From positions 1 through 64,000 of the forward strand of contig JAFYNH010000049.1 of assembly GCA_017549815.1 (NCBI GenBank): a DNA stretch of 64,000 nucleotides. Reading direction: 5' to 3'. A program made the position numbers and the translations under genes. Below, piece by piece: positions 42,629-51,700 of the stretch (its first letter is position 1; every line of letters starts with the position of its first letter). Origin of the DNA: Selenomonadaceae bacterium. Lineage in GTDB: Bacteria; Bacillota; Negativicutes; Selenomonadales; Selenomonadaceae. The notes beneath the pieces were generated by a model that had not been told where the DNA came from, made no database searches, and worked only from the letters and a program-made list of their open reading frames with translations.

Positions 42629-43588
42629 ATGGTTAATGTTGCGATTTTGGGCACGGGTAAAATTATTCCCGAAGCCGTCAGCGCGTTGCAGGCGTCGAAA
42701 AAATTTCATGTCGCGAACATTTGGGCACGAGCGCACAGTCGCGATAAAGCCGCCGCTCTTGCCGAGCAATTTCAAATCGATAAGTTCACGACCGACCTTG
42801 ACGAAATTCTAAATGACGCCGCGATCGAGTTCGTTTATATCGGCTTGGTTAATTCCGCGCATTACGACTACGCCAAAAAATTTCTTGACGCGGGCAAAAA
42901 TGTTATCCTTGAAAAACCCTTCACGACGACCGCCGCGCAGGCTCAAGAATTAATCGACATTGCGCTAAGTAAAAAGCTTTATCTGTTCGAGGCGGTGACG
43001 ACACTTCATCAGCAGAATTTCTATGCAATTAGCGACGCGCTCCCAAAACTCGGCGAAATTAAAATTGCCTTGTGTAATTTCTCGCAGTATTCGAGTCGCT
43101 ACGACGCCTATAAACGCGGTGAAGTTGCGCCCGCCTTTGACCCTAAACTTAACGGCGGTGCTCTGCGCGATATAAACATTTACAACTTAAATTTTGTTGT
43201 CGGCTTATTCGGAATGCCCAAGAAAATTTCCTACGTCGCTAATCGCGGCTTTAACGGCATTGACACGAGCGGCGTTGTTTCGCTTGAGTATGAAAATTTT
43301 TTGGCGCAATGTATCGCCGCTAAGGATTCGGAAAGTCCGAGCTTTTTAAGTATTCAAGGCGATAACGGATATATTTTAGCGCACGGCACGCCTAACGAAT
43401 TGAATTCTTTTGAATTGGCTGTTCGCGGCGAGAAAGTTCAAAAGTTCGCGCTGAATAAATTTAACCACCGCATGATTCAAGAGTTCGTTGACTTCGGAGA
43501 GATTTACGAACAACAAAATTATTCGGCTGTCAAAAGCGGCTTAAAAATTTCTCTTGACGTTATGAAAGTAATCGAGCAATGTTTTTAA
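42629..43588 (+). CDS. Gfo/Idh/MocA family oxidoreductase
   Basis: A 319-residue NAD(P)-dependent oxidoreductase. The N-terminal Rossmann fold starts VNVAILGTGKI, and VILEKPFTTTAAQAQELI contains the conserved EKP with the catalytic Lys. The C-terminal domain (GGALRDINIYNLNFVVGLFG) follows the family pattern, with Asp and the position usually taken by His. Substrates in this family are sugars, inositol or biliverdin-like compounds; which applies here is unclear. AAGGGGG precedes ATG 42629. A terminator follows. It is a single-gene unit. Confidence 0.87.
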   Translation: MVNVAILGTGKIIPEAVSALQASKKFHVANIWARAHSRDKAAALAEQFQIDKFTTDLDEILNDAAIEFVYIGLVNSAHYDYAKKFLDAGKNVILEKPFTTTAAQAQELIDIALSKKLYLFEAVTTLHQQNFYAISDALPKLGEIKIALCNFSQYSSRYDAYKRGEVAPAFDPKLNGGALRDINIYNLNFVVGLFGMPKKISYVANRGFNGIDTSGVVSLEYENFLAQCIAAKDSESPSFLSIQGDNGYILAHGTPNELNSFELAVRGEKVQKFALNKFNHRMIQEFVDFGEIYEQQNYSAVKSGLKISLDVMKVIEQCF

Positions 43589-43592
43589 AATA

Positions 43593-43625
43593 AAAGCTCC
43601 CCGTCAATCGGCAGGGAGTTTTTTT
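43593..43625. terminator. Terminator between oxidoreductase and nadE
   Basis: CTCCC (43597-43601) and GGGAG (43614-43618) enclose a short loop, with T-run on the plus side and A-run on the other, so it may serve both convergent genes. Confidence 0.7.
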
Positions 43626-43639
43626 GTTATCCAAAATTT

Positions 43640-45319
43640 TTAATTCGCGAGCAATCTCTCTTTAAGCTCAAGATAAGCCCGCGTAAAATGCAAGCAGTTC
43701 TGCGATTCTTGCTCGACTCCGTAAGGTTCATCCGTCACGGCTAAAATCGGCGGCGATTGAATTCTTTTCGCGACACCCATTCCCATAAATTGTTTCCACC
43801 AACGTTCCAAGTCGGCAATGAAATCCTGCGCGGTCGGGAAATATTTTTCAACAAGTCCATTCTCGCAACCGATATTATCTTCAACCTGACTGCTCACATA
43901 CCAGCCCAAAATATCTTCGGGCGTCAAATTATCTTCAGCGAAGGCGCGGAGTAAATAATCGTGATAAGGATACTTAAGCGGGTCGCCCTTGCCCTCGTCA
44001 ACGTTCTGCGCGGTCGACAGCTCAGCACTCGGAACTATGTCAATAATCCCCTGCGGAATAGCCTCGAACTTATAAATTTTTTCGTTCATATAACGCGCCA
44101 AGTCGTAAACTTGATACTTCCATAAATCAGCAAGCGCACTTAAAAAGCCCGCCTCGTCGCCGTATAAAGTCGCATAACCAACGGTCGTTTCAGCCTTATT
44201 CGCGTTGCAAGTGAACACGCCGCCAACACTCGCCGCTATCGCCGCTAAAATCCTCGCGCTGCGGTCGCGGGCTTGAATATTTTCCTTAACAAAATTGGAA
44301 ACTTCTATGCCGCGTTCTTCCAACTGCTTAACCGTCCAATCAACCGACTCTTGAATCGGCACGACGTAATATTTACAGCCCAGATTTTTGGCAAGCTGTT
44401 CACTAAGTCCCTTTGTCGTCGCCGAATTGAAGACGCTCGGCATATTTACAAGGATAACATTTTCCGCGCCAACGGCTTGAGTATAAAGAGCCGCCGCAAC
44501 CGCCGAATCAATGCCGCCGCTCACGCCAATAACAACTTTTTTAATGCCGATTTGCTCAAGGAATTCCTTAACACCAAAACTTATCGCCCGATAAATTTTT
44601 TCCGTCTCGCTGACTTCGGGCAATTCAAGCGCGGGCATTTTATCAATCTCTTCAAGCTCGACGAAGTTCAAACATTCCTCAAAAGGCTCGGTAAGCTGAA
44701 CAACTTCGCCACGTGAATTGAAAACCGCGCTCCCGCCGTTAAAGGAGTGAATCGTCTTGCCCGTATTTTGAATGCCTGTCAAGCCAATACGAATCGTCGG
44801 ACAGCCGGGACTATTAAAGAAAAAATCTCTGTCAATGCTGAACGGTTCGGAATAAAAATTTATGCAGAAATCCATTTTGCCTTTGAAATGAAAGTTCTCG
44901 TTGTTAAAAATACAGCCGACGTTATAACGCTTGCCTTTAATGATGAACGAAAAATAATTGTCGCTATCGTCAGCATATCTGGATAAACCCGCGTCGACGG
45001 GCGTACAAGTCAAGCGTTTATTCCTAGCAGAAAAAATCGCATTAAAGCCCGAATCATCGCTAAGTTCTATATTCCCGAAAACAACCGTGAGATTTTTTTT
45101 GCTCGCTAAGATTATGTCCTCGCCATATTCCCAACAATCTTCTATAAAAGATTCTTGTTGCCACGTATTACCAATCATTAATCCGGCAACCGCCATTTCA
45201 GGAAAAATAACGACGTCCGCCTTGCCTTTTTGCGCCTTGTCAATGAGTTGCAAAATTTTTTTCGTATTCACGTCGGGATGTCCCGCCGCGATTTTCATTT
45301 GCGCATAAGCTATCTTCAT
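43640..45319 (-). CDS. nadE: NAD synthetase with degenerate glutaminase-like domain
   Basis: A 559-residue protein of the glutamine-dependent NadE type, making NAD from deamido-NAD. ATG 45319 follows a GGGGGCG site. The C-terminal synthetase domain is intact: VVIGVSGGIDSAVAAAL is the P-loop, CNANKAETTVGYATLYGD and the SAELSTAQ segment follow. The N-terminal nitrilase-like domain keeps FPEMAVAG (Glu41), but where a Cys in ICEDLW is expected the sequence is CIFNNENF (Asn139), and the catalytic Lys loop is CTPVDAGL. It may therefore use free ammonia, or the domain may be structural. It is divergent from the histidine kinase gene and shares its promoter region. Confidence 0.88.
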   Translation of the reverse strand: MKIAYAQMKIAAGHPDVNTKKILQLIDKAQKGKADVVIFPEMAVAGLMIGNTWQQESFIEDCWEYGEDIILASKKNLTVVFGNIELSDDSGFNAIFSARNKRLTCTPVDAGLSRYADDSDNYFSFIIKGKRYNVGCIFNNENFHFKGKMDFCINFYSEPFSIDRDFFFNSPGCPTIRIGLTGIQNTGKTIHSFNGGSAVFNSRGEVVQLTEPFEECLNFVELEEIDKMPALELPEVSETEKIYRAISFGVKEFLEQIGIKKVVIGVSGGIDSAVAAALYTQAVGAENVILVNMPSVFNSATTKGLSEQLAKNLGCKYYVVPIQESVDWTVKQLEERGIEVSNFVKENIQARDRSARILAAIAASVGGVFTCNANKAETTVGYATLYGDEAGFLSALADLWKYQVYDLARYMNEKIYKFEAIPQGIIDIVPSAELSTAQNVDEGKGDPLKYPYHDYLLRAFAEDNLTPEDILGWYVSSQVEDNIGCENGLVEKYFPTAQDFIADLERWWKQFMGMGVAKRIQSPPILAVTDEPYGVEQESQNCLHFTRAYLELKERLLAN

Positions 45320-45351
45320 GCAATCGCCCCCAAAAAATTTTCGGCAGATAG

Positions 45352-45401
45352 AATATAAATCATTTCGGCTAATTGCACAATGGAAAATTTTTGAATACAA
45401 T
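45352..45401. promoter_or_regulatory. Back-to-back promoters of nadE and the histidine kinase
   Basis: Plus strand: TTGCAC (45373-45378), 17 bases, TACAAT (45396-45401). Minus strand: TTGTGC (45380-45375), 17 bases, TATATT (45357-45352). The two -35 boxes overlap, so polymerase binding would be mutually exclusive. Confidence 0.55.
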
Positions 45402-45451
45402 AGCCTAAAGTTTTGGAGCGAAATTTTCTTACATAAATAGAGGTGGCGGAA

Positions 45452-48400
45452 ATGGATTCGGAAGATAACAAAATAATGAAAGAATTCATAATCGGAGCTC
45501 TTATCGTCGTCGTAATACTTATCGTTGGCACGTTTTGGATGGGTAACAACATAAGAGAAGATAACGATGAGACGGTTCGCATGGTCAGCTTAATGTACTT
45601 AGACGAGCTGGCGGGGCGACGCGAACAAGTTGTGGCGGGCAAGTTAAACGACTATATCAGCGACATGAATATTGCAATGGATTTAATCGACAAGGACGAT
45701 TTAAGTAGCGTTGAGCGATTGCAAGCTTATCAGGCGCGAATGAAACAACTTTACGGGCTTGAAAAATTTGCCTTCGTCGACACGACCGGTTTGATTTACA
45801 CGGCAAGAGGCACGCGAAACGACATTGCTATTTACGATTTTGATTACGCGAACCTCAGCGAGATTAAGATTTTAATAAAAAATGTTGATAGTAGAAACAA
45901 GAAAATTATTATCGCAATGCCAGCGGATAATTTGCCGTTCGTCGGTAAAACGCTCGTGGCGGCGTTTATGGAAATTGATATGGGGCGCATGTTGGACGCT
46001 ATGTCCTTACAGTCAAGCGGCAACAGTGCGACGCTCTGCAACCTTTACACTAAAGACGGCGTGGCATTTACTGATTCGATACTCGGCGGCTTATCCAGTG
46101 AGAAAAGTTTATTCGAGGCAATGGCGAATGCTAAGTTTGAACGGGGTTATTCAGCTGATAAAATGAAACGCGACTTCGAGAACGGAATGAAAGGTTTCGC
46201 GGCTTTTACTTACGACAACATTAAGGAAACGATTTACTATGTGCCCGTACACGGTACCGATTGGATGTTGACGTATTTGATTCGCGAAAGCGTCATAAGC
46301 GAACAAATCGGCTCCATTACCGAAGGGATTATTTCAAGGAGCTTGGCGCATTCGATTATAACTGCGTTGGTTTTAGTCGGAATGTTCGCGACTGTGATTA
46401 TCCAGTTAAGAAGGACTGCTAAGGCGCGTTTAGAAAAGGAAACTGCCGACGCCGAGAGTCGCGTTAAACAACAGGAATTGGAAGAGCAACTGGCTTTGCA
46501 AGAAGAACTTTTGGCGCAGGAACAAGAAAAAGCTCAGCAGGATAACATGATTCGCGCTTTGGCGTCTGATTATCGGAGCGTTTATTACGTCAACCTTGCT
46601 GATGATGAGGGGCTTTGTTACAGGGAAGATTCCGCGCAGGACAATATGGTCGTGATAAGAGAAGGCGAGCAATTTATTTTCAGCAAAGTTTTTACGGAAT
46701 ACGCTAATCTTCACGTGACGGAGGAATATCGGCAAGAGTTTTTAAATTTCATTGAGCCGAAATCTATACGCGAGGCTTTGAAGAAAGATTCGGTTATAAC
46801 TTATCGCTATTTATCGCGGCGCAAGGGCAAAGAAAGTTACGAGATGATTCGTATGGCGGGCGTCAGAAAACCGGGCGAAGACCTTGAAAAGTCTATTCAC
46901 GTTGTAGGCATCGGCATAACTGATATTGATTCGGAAATGCGCGACGACTTGGCGAAAAGTCAAGCATTACGCGACGCGCTTAAGACTGCGGAAGAGGCAA
47001 GCAAAGCTAAGACGACGTTCTTATCGAGCATGAGCCACGAGATAAGGACGCCGATGAACGCGATTATCGGGCTTGACAATCTTGCGCTCCACGAGCCGGG
47101 TATTTCCTCTACGACTAAAAGTTACTTGGAGAAAATCGGGACTTCGGCGCAACATTTGCTTAGCTTGATAAATGATATTTTAGATATGAGCCGCATTGAG
47201 TCGGGGCGCATGACTATTCGCAATGAAGAATTTTCCTTCCCGAAATTGATTGAGCAAATTAATACGATATTCAGCGGGCAATGCAAAGAAAAGAAACTTG
47301 AATACAACTGCCAAATAAACGGGCACCTCGACGAAAATTATATCGGTGACAGCGTAAAGTTGCGGCAGATTTTGATAAATATTTTGGGCAATGCGGTTAA
47401 GTTTACGCCTGAAGGCGGTCGCGTTGATTTGAGCGTTGAAAAGACTGCCGACTTCGATAAAAAATCCGTGATTAAATTTACAATCAAGGACACGGGAATT
47501 GGCATGAGCAAAGAATATCTGCCAAAGATTTTTGACACGTTCAGCCAAGAAGATTCAACCGCCTCGAATAAATACGGCAGTTCGGGCTTGGGCATGGCGA
47601 TTACGAAAAGTATTGTCGACATGATGAACGGCAAAATCGAAGTCGAGAGTGAAAAGGGCGTCGGGACAACTTTCACCGTGACCGTAACTTTGATGAATTC
47701 GGGCAAGCACGACGAATCTAAGAGCGACGATATTGAAATAAAGCCGCATGAATTGAGCGTTTTGGTTATCGACGACGACCCGATAGCTTGCGACCACGCG
47801 AAGTTGATTTTGGAGAAAATAGGTATTGCCGCCGAGATTGCAATGTCGGGCAAAGAGGCTGTCGAAATGGTTAAACTTCGTCATGCCCGCCGCGAGCCGT
47901 ATAACTTGATAATTGTCGATTGGCAAATGCCGGAAATGAACGGCGTTGAAGTGACGCGGCAGATTAGAGAGGTTATCGGCAACGAGACGGCGATTATAAT
48001 TTTAACGGCTTATAACTGGGACGACGTGGCGGACGAGGCAATATCTGCGGGCGTCGACAGTTTTATAGCAAAGCCGCTGTTTTCGGGCGCGTTGCTTGAG
48101 GAATTTAAGAATGCACTTCGTAGGAAAAACAAGGCTTCCGCGCAGATTAAAACTAAAGTCGACCTTACAGGCAAGAAAATTTTATTAGCGGAAGATGTGC
48201 CCGTCAACGCGGAAATTATGATGATGGTTTTGCAAATGCGCGATATTGAAGTCGAGCTTGCCGAGAACGGGAAAATCGCGCTGGAGAAATTTGAAAACTC
48301 GCCCGAAAATTATTACGACGCGATATTAATGGATATGCGAATGCCCGAAATGGACGGCTTAGAGGCGACGCAACGAATCCGCGCCTTGAATAGAAAAGAC

Positions 48401-48553
48401 GCCAAAAAAATTCCGATAATCGCGCTTACAGCAAATGCTTTCGATGAAGACGTTCAGCGGAGTTTGCAAGCGGGTTTGAATGCACATTTAAGCAAACCTG
48501 TCGAACCCGACGTTTTGTTCGAGACGCTGGAGAATATGATTAAAAACGATTAA
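45452..48553 (+). CDS. Hybrid sensor histidine kinase with two receiver domains
   Basis: A 1033-residue membrane kinase; ATG 45452 follows AGAGGTGG. Span 1 is about residues 10-30, an extracytoplasmic sensor domain runs to about 285, span 2 to about 310, then a coiled coil with many Gln/Glu and a PAS-like region. The HisKA motif SMSHEIRTPMNAI carries His529. HATPase motifs are complete (ILGNAVKFTPEGG, DTGIGM, SSGLGMAI). Two receivers follow with Asp823 (VDWQMPEMNG) and Asp961 (MDMRMPEMDG). No Hpt domain is present, so another protein must relay phosphate. The dCache-like sensor ligand is unknown. Confidence 0.93.
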   Translation: MDSEDNKIMKEFIIGALIVVVILIVGTFWMGNNIREDNDETVRMVSLMYLDELAGRREQVVAGKLNDYISDMNIAMDLIDKDDLSSVERLQAYQARMKQLYGLEKFAFVDTTGLIYTARGTRNDIAIYDFDYANLSEIKILIKNVDSRNKKIIIAMPADNLPFVGKTLVAAFMEIDMGRMLDAMSLQSSGNSATLCNLYTKDGVAFTDSILGGLSSEKSLFEAMANAKFERGYSADKMKRDFENGMKGFAAFTYDNIKETIYYVPVHGTDWMLTYLIRESVISEQIGSITEGIISRSLAHSIITALVLVGMFATVIIQLRRTAKARLEKETADAESRVKQQELEEQLALQEELLAQEQEKAQQDNMIRALASDYRSVYYVNLADDEGLCYREDSAQDNMVVIREGEQFIFSKVFTEYANLHVTEEYRQEFLNFIEPKSIREALKKDSVITYRYLSRRKGKESYEMIRMAGVRKPGEDLEKSIHVVGIGITDIDSEMRDDLAKSQALRDALKTAEEASKAKTTFLSSMSHEIRTPMNAIIGLDNLALHEPGISSTTKSYLEKIGTSAQHLLSLINDILDMSRIESGRMTIRNEEFSFPKLIEQINTIFSGQCKEKKLEYNCQINGHLDENYIGDSVKLRQILINILGNAVKFTPEGGRVDLSVEKTADFDKKSVIKFTIKDTGIGMSKEYLPKIFDTFSQEDSTASNKYGSSGLGMAITKSIVDMMNGKIEVESEKGVGTTFTVTVTLMNSGKHDESKSDDIEIKPHELSVLVIDDDPIACDHAKLILEKIGIAAEIAMSGKEAVEMVKLRHARREPYNLIIVDWQMPEMNGVEVTRQIREVIGNETAIIILTAYNWDDVADEAISAGVDSFIAKPLFSGALLEEFKNALRRKNKASAQIKTKVDLTGKKILLAEDVPVNAEIMMMVLQMRDIEVELAENGKIALEKFENSPENYYDAILMDMRMPEMDGLEATQRIRALNRKDAKKIPIIALTANAFDEDVQRSLQAGLNAHLSKPVEPDVLFETLENMIKND

Positions 48554-48638
48554 CGCCGCTCGCTAAATTTTCATTAAAGAGCTGGCAATTTTTATCTTCA
48601 CGTGGCTAAGCTACGATTAAGCAAATAAAAATTTTATA

Positions 48639-48670
48639 TCTCGCAGGAAAAATTTCTTGCGGGATTTTTT
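48639..48670 (+). terminator. Terminator downstream of the histidine kinase
   Basis: TCTCGCA and TGCGGGA arms with G-T wobbles (about 48639-48664), inner GAAA/TTTC pairs, and seven T bases after the stem. Confidence 0.7.
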
Positions 48671-48711
48671 TATTCCTAGATTAAATTTCTATTAAAAGTT
48701 TTCGCAAATGC

Positions 48712-48740
48712 TTGACAATTCGGGGGGGGGCGTTTATAAT
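48712..48740 (+). promoter_or_regulatory. Consensus promoter with a G9 tract in the spacer
   Basis: TTGACA (48712-48717) and TATAAT (48735-48740) are both perfect and 17 bases apart. Nine consecutive G bases (48722-48730) fill half the spacer. Loss or gain of a G by slipped-strand replication would change the spacer to 16, 18 or more and so change promoter strength. It drives the 2366-residue RTX-type protein, whose start lies 49 bases after the -10 box. Confidence 0.85.
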
Positions 48741-48788
48741 ATAAAGAAGGATTTTATATTTTGTGTTCTAAGGAAAGGGGAGGTTCCT

Positions 48789-51700
48789 ATGGCAGTTTAC
48801 AACCAGGTGTATAATGAAGAATCAGGCATTCTTGTTTCGGGTACCGCAGGCAACGATTCGATTCACAACGACTACTACGGCGACTCGGCTACAGTTGACG
48901 CAGGCGACGGCGCGGATATTATCTACAACGAGGATGCCGATAATGTTTCAATCAACGGCGGCGCGGGCAACGATTACATTTACAACGACGAAGGCTACTC
49001 GGCTACAATCGAAGGCGGAGACGGCGACGATACTATCGTAAATACTTCATACAGCTCTGATTCGTCTATAAGCGGCGGCGCAGGTAACGATTCAATTTCT
49101 AACAGCTCCAGTGATGTTACAATCGACGGCGGAGCTGGTAATGATAAAATTACTAACAGCGGCTCAAATGTTCTTTTCCAGTACACGGGCGGCAATGATG
49201 TTATTCAAGGTTTCAACTCGTCGAGCACACTCCAAATCATGTCGGGCAGTGTCAGCGACGATTATTCATCTAACGGTATTGACCTCGTATTAACGATTGG
49301 CGTAAATACTGTTACCCTCAAAGGTGTGGGCAATGTCGACCATATAAACATGATGGATTCTCTCGGCAACGCACAAACATTTGTAATTACTCCTGTCAAA
49401 TCAATTACAGGAACAGATCAGGCAGAAAACATCAGTAATAGTATCTCCGGCGCAACAATTAACGCACTCGGCGGCGACGACACAATCAACAACAACGGTG
49501 AAAAGGTTTCAATTCTCAGTGGCGCAGGCGACGATTCGATTTACAATGACTACTACGGCAAATCGGTTACAATCGACGCAGGAGACGGCGCGGATACTAT
49601 TAATAACCATGCTTCCAATGTTTCAATCAATAGTGGCGCGGGTAATGATTACATTGACAACAGCTATGATGATGTCACAATCAATAGCGGCGACGGCGAC
49701 GATACTATTTCTAACCACTCTAGTAATGTTACAATCGACGCAGGCGCGGGCATTGATTTCATTGAAAACGACGGCGACAATGTTCTTTTCAAATATGCGG
49801 GTGGCAATGACATTATTCAAGGTTTCAATGCGTCAAGCACATTGCAAATCATGTCGGGCACTATAAAGAACTGCTCATGGAGTGGTATCGACGCCATATT
49901 GACGATTGGCGAAAATACCGTAACGCTTAAAGGAGTGGGTCAAACCACCAACGTTGTAAATATCATAGATGTCGACGGCAATGTTAAAGAAAATTTTACT
50001 CTTCCACCAGCAACGATTACGGGAACGGCTAATCCAGACAACATCAGTAACGAAATCTACGGCGCGATAATTAACGCGCTCGGCGGCGACGACACGATTG
50101 ACAATATCGGCGCAAAGGCTTCTATCAGCGGTGGAGCTGGTAACGATTCCATTTACAACAACTCCAGTAGTGATTCGGTGACAATCGACAGCGGCGACGG
50201 AAACGATACCATTAATAACAATTCTTCCGAAGTTTCAATCAATGCAGGCGCGGGTAATGATTCCATTTATAACGGCTCCAGTTACGTTACAATCAATGCA
50301 GGTGCTGGCGACGATACCATTGAAAACTACTACTACAGCTCCAATGTTCTTTTCCAATACGCGGGCGGCAATGACATTATCGAAGGGTTCCGTTCAGATT
50401 CTACTTTACAAATCATGTCGGGCAGTATCAAGAGCGGTGCATGGAGCAATGACGACGCCATATTGACGATTGGCGAAAATACCGTAACGCTCAAAGGGCT
50501 GAAGGACACTACAAACCGCATAAACATTATAAATGCCGCTGGCAACTCGGAAAAGTTTGTCATTCCCATAACGATTTCGGGAACGGCTAATTCGGACAAT
50601 ATCGATAATGATAAATCCGACGTAATAATAGACGCGCTCGGTGGCGGTGACAATATCAACAACAGCGGCGATAATGTTTCAATCAACGGCGGCGACGGAC
50701 ACGATAACATTTTCAACACTGGCAACGATTCCACAATTTTGGGCGGCGCAGGTGATGACACTATCAGCAACAGTTACCGCTATTATTCCTATGACGAATA
50801 CGGCAACGCGGTGATAATCGACGGCGGCGACGGTAACGATTCTATCGAAAACTATCAGGGCAACTCGGTAACAATCGACGGCGGCGCGGGCAACGATTTC
50901 ATTTACAACGAAAAAGGCAACAATTCCACAATTTTGGGCGGCGCAGGCAGTGACGCCATAGAAAATAGCGGTGGTAGTAAAGTTCTAATCGACGCGGGCG
51001 ACGGTAACGACCAAATTATAAACGTCAGAAGTGGTAATAATGTAGCTTTGAATTCCACGATCTTAGGTGGAGCAGGCAACGATGTTATTTCCAACAATGC
51101 TGACAACGTTACAATCAGCGGCGGCGAAGGTGACGACTTAATCATTAACTATTACACCACTGACGAGGAAAACAGCGGTGATCTTGTAAGCGGCAACAAC
51201 GTTACTTTCCAACACGTCAGCGGCAACGATTTGATTCAAGGTTTCAACGAAAGTTCGGTTCTTGAAATCGGAAACGGCAACGATACTTATTCGACAGTAA
51301 AAAGCGGCAATGATGTCGTCGTGACGGTTGGAGAGAACAAAATAACTTTAGACGGTGCGGCGTCCCTGTCGAATTTGCATATAGTCGGCGAAGAAATTGA
51401 GCTTGCTCCTAGTTGGAAACTCAACGGCACGATGGCGACTTACGGCACAAAGAGTAATACGCTTATAACTATAACTGGCGTTAGGTCTGCTAACGGCATT
51501 GTAGTTAATAACAATAAAACCGTCACAATTCCGCTGTCATCCCTGAGTAATTTAACTGTCAGCATCATCGGCGACGGATACAAGTTAGCTCTTGCAGGTG
51601 ATGTGCCAGCTTCAAAAACGATGGCGGCGCATTGGGACGGCATGACTTATAAGTCGGCGAGCATAACTGGCGGCTATTCTATCGTCAACAATCAAATAGT

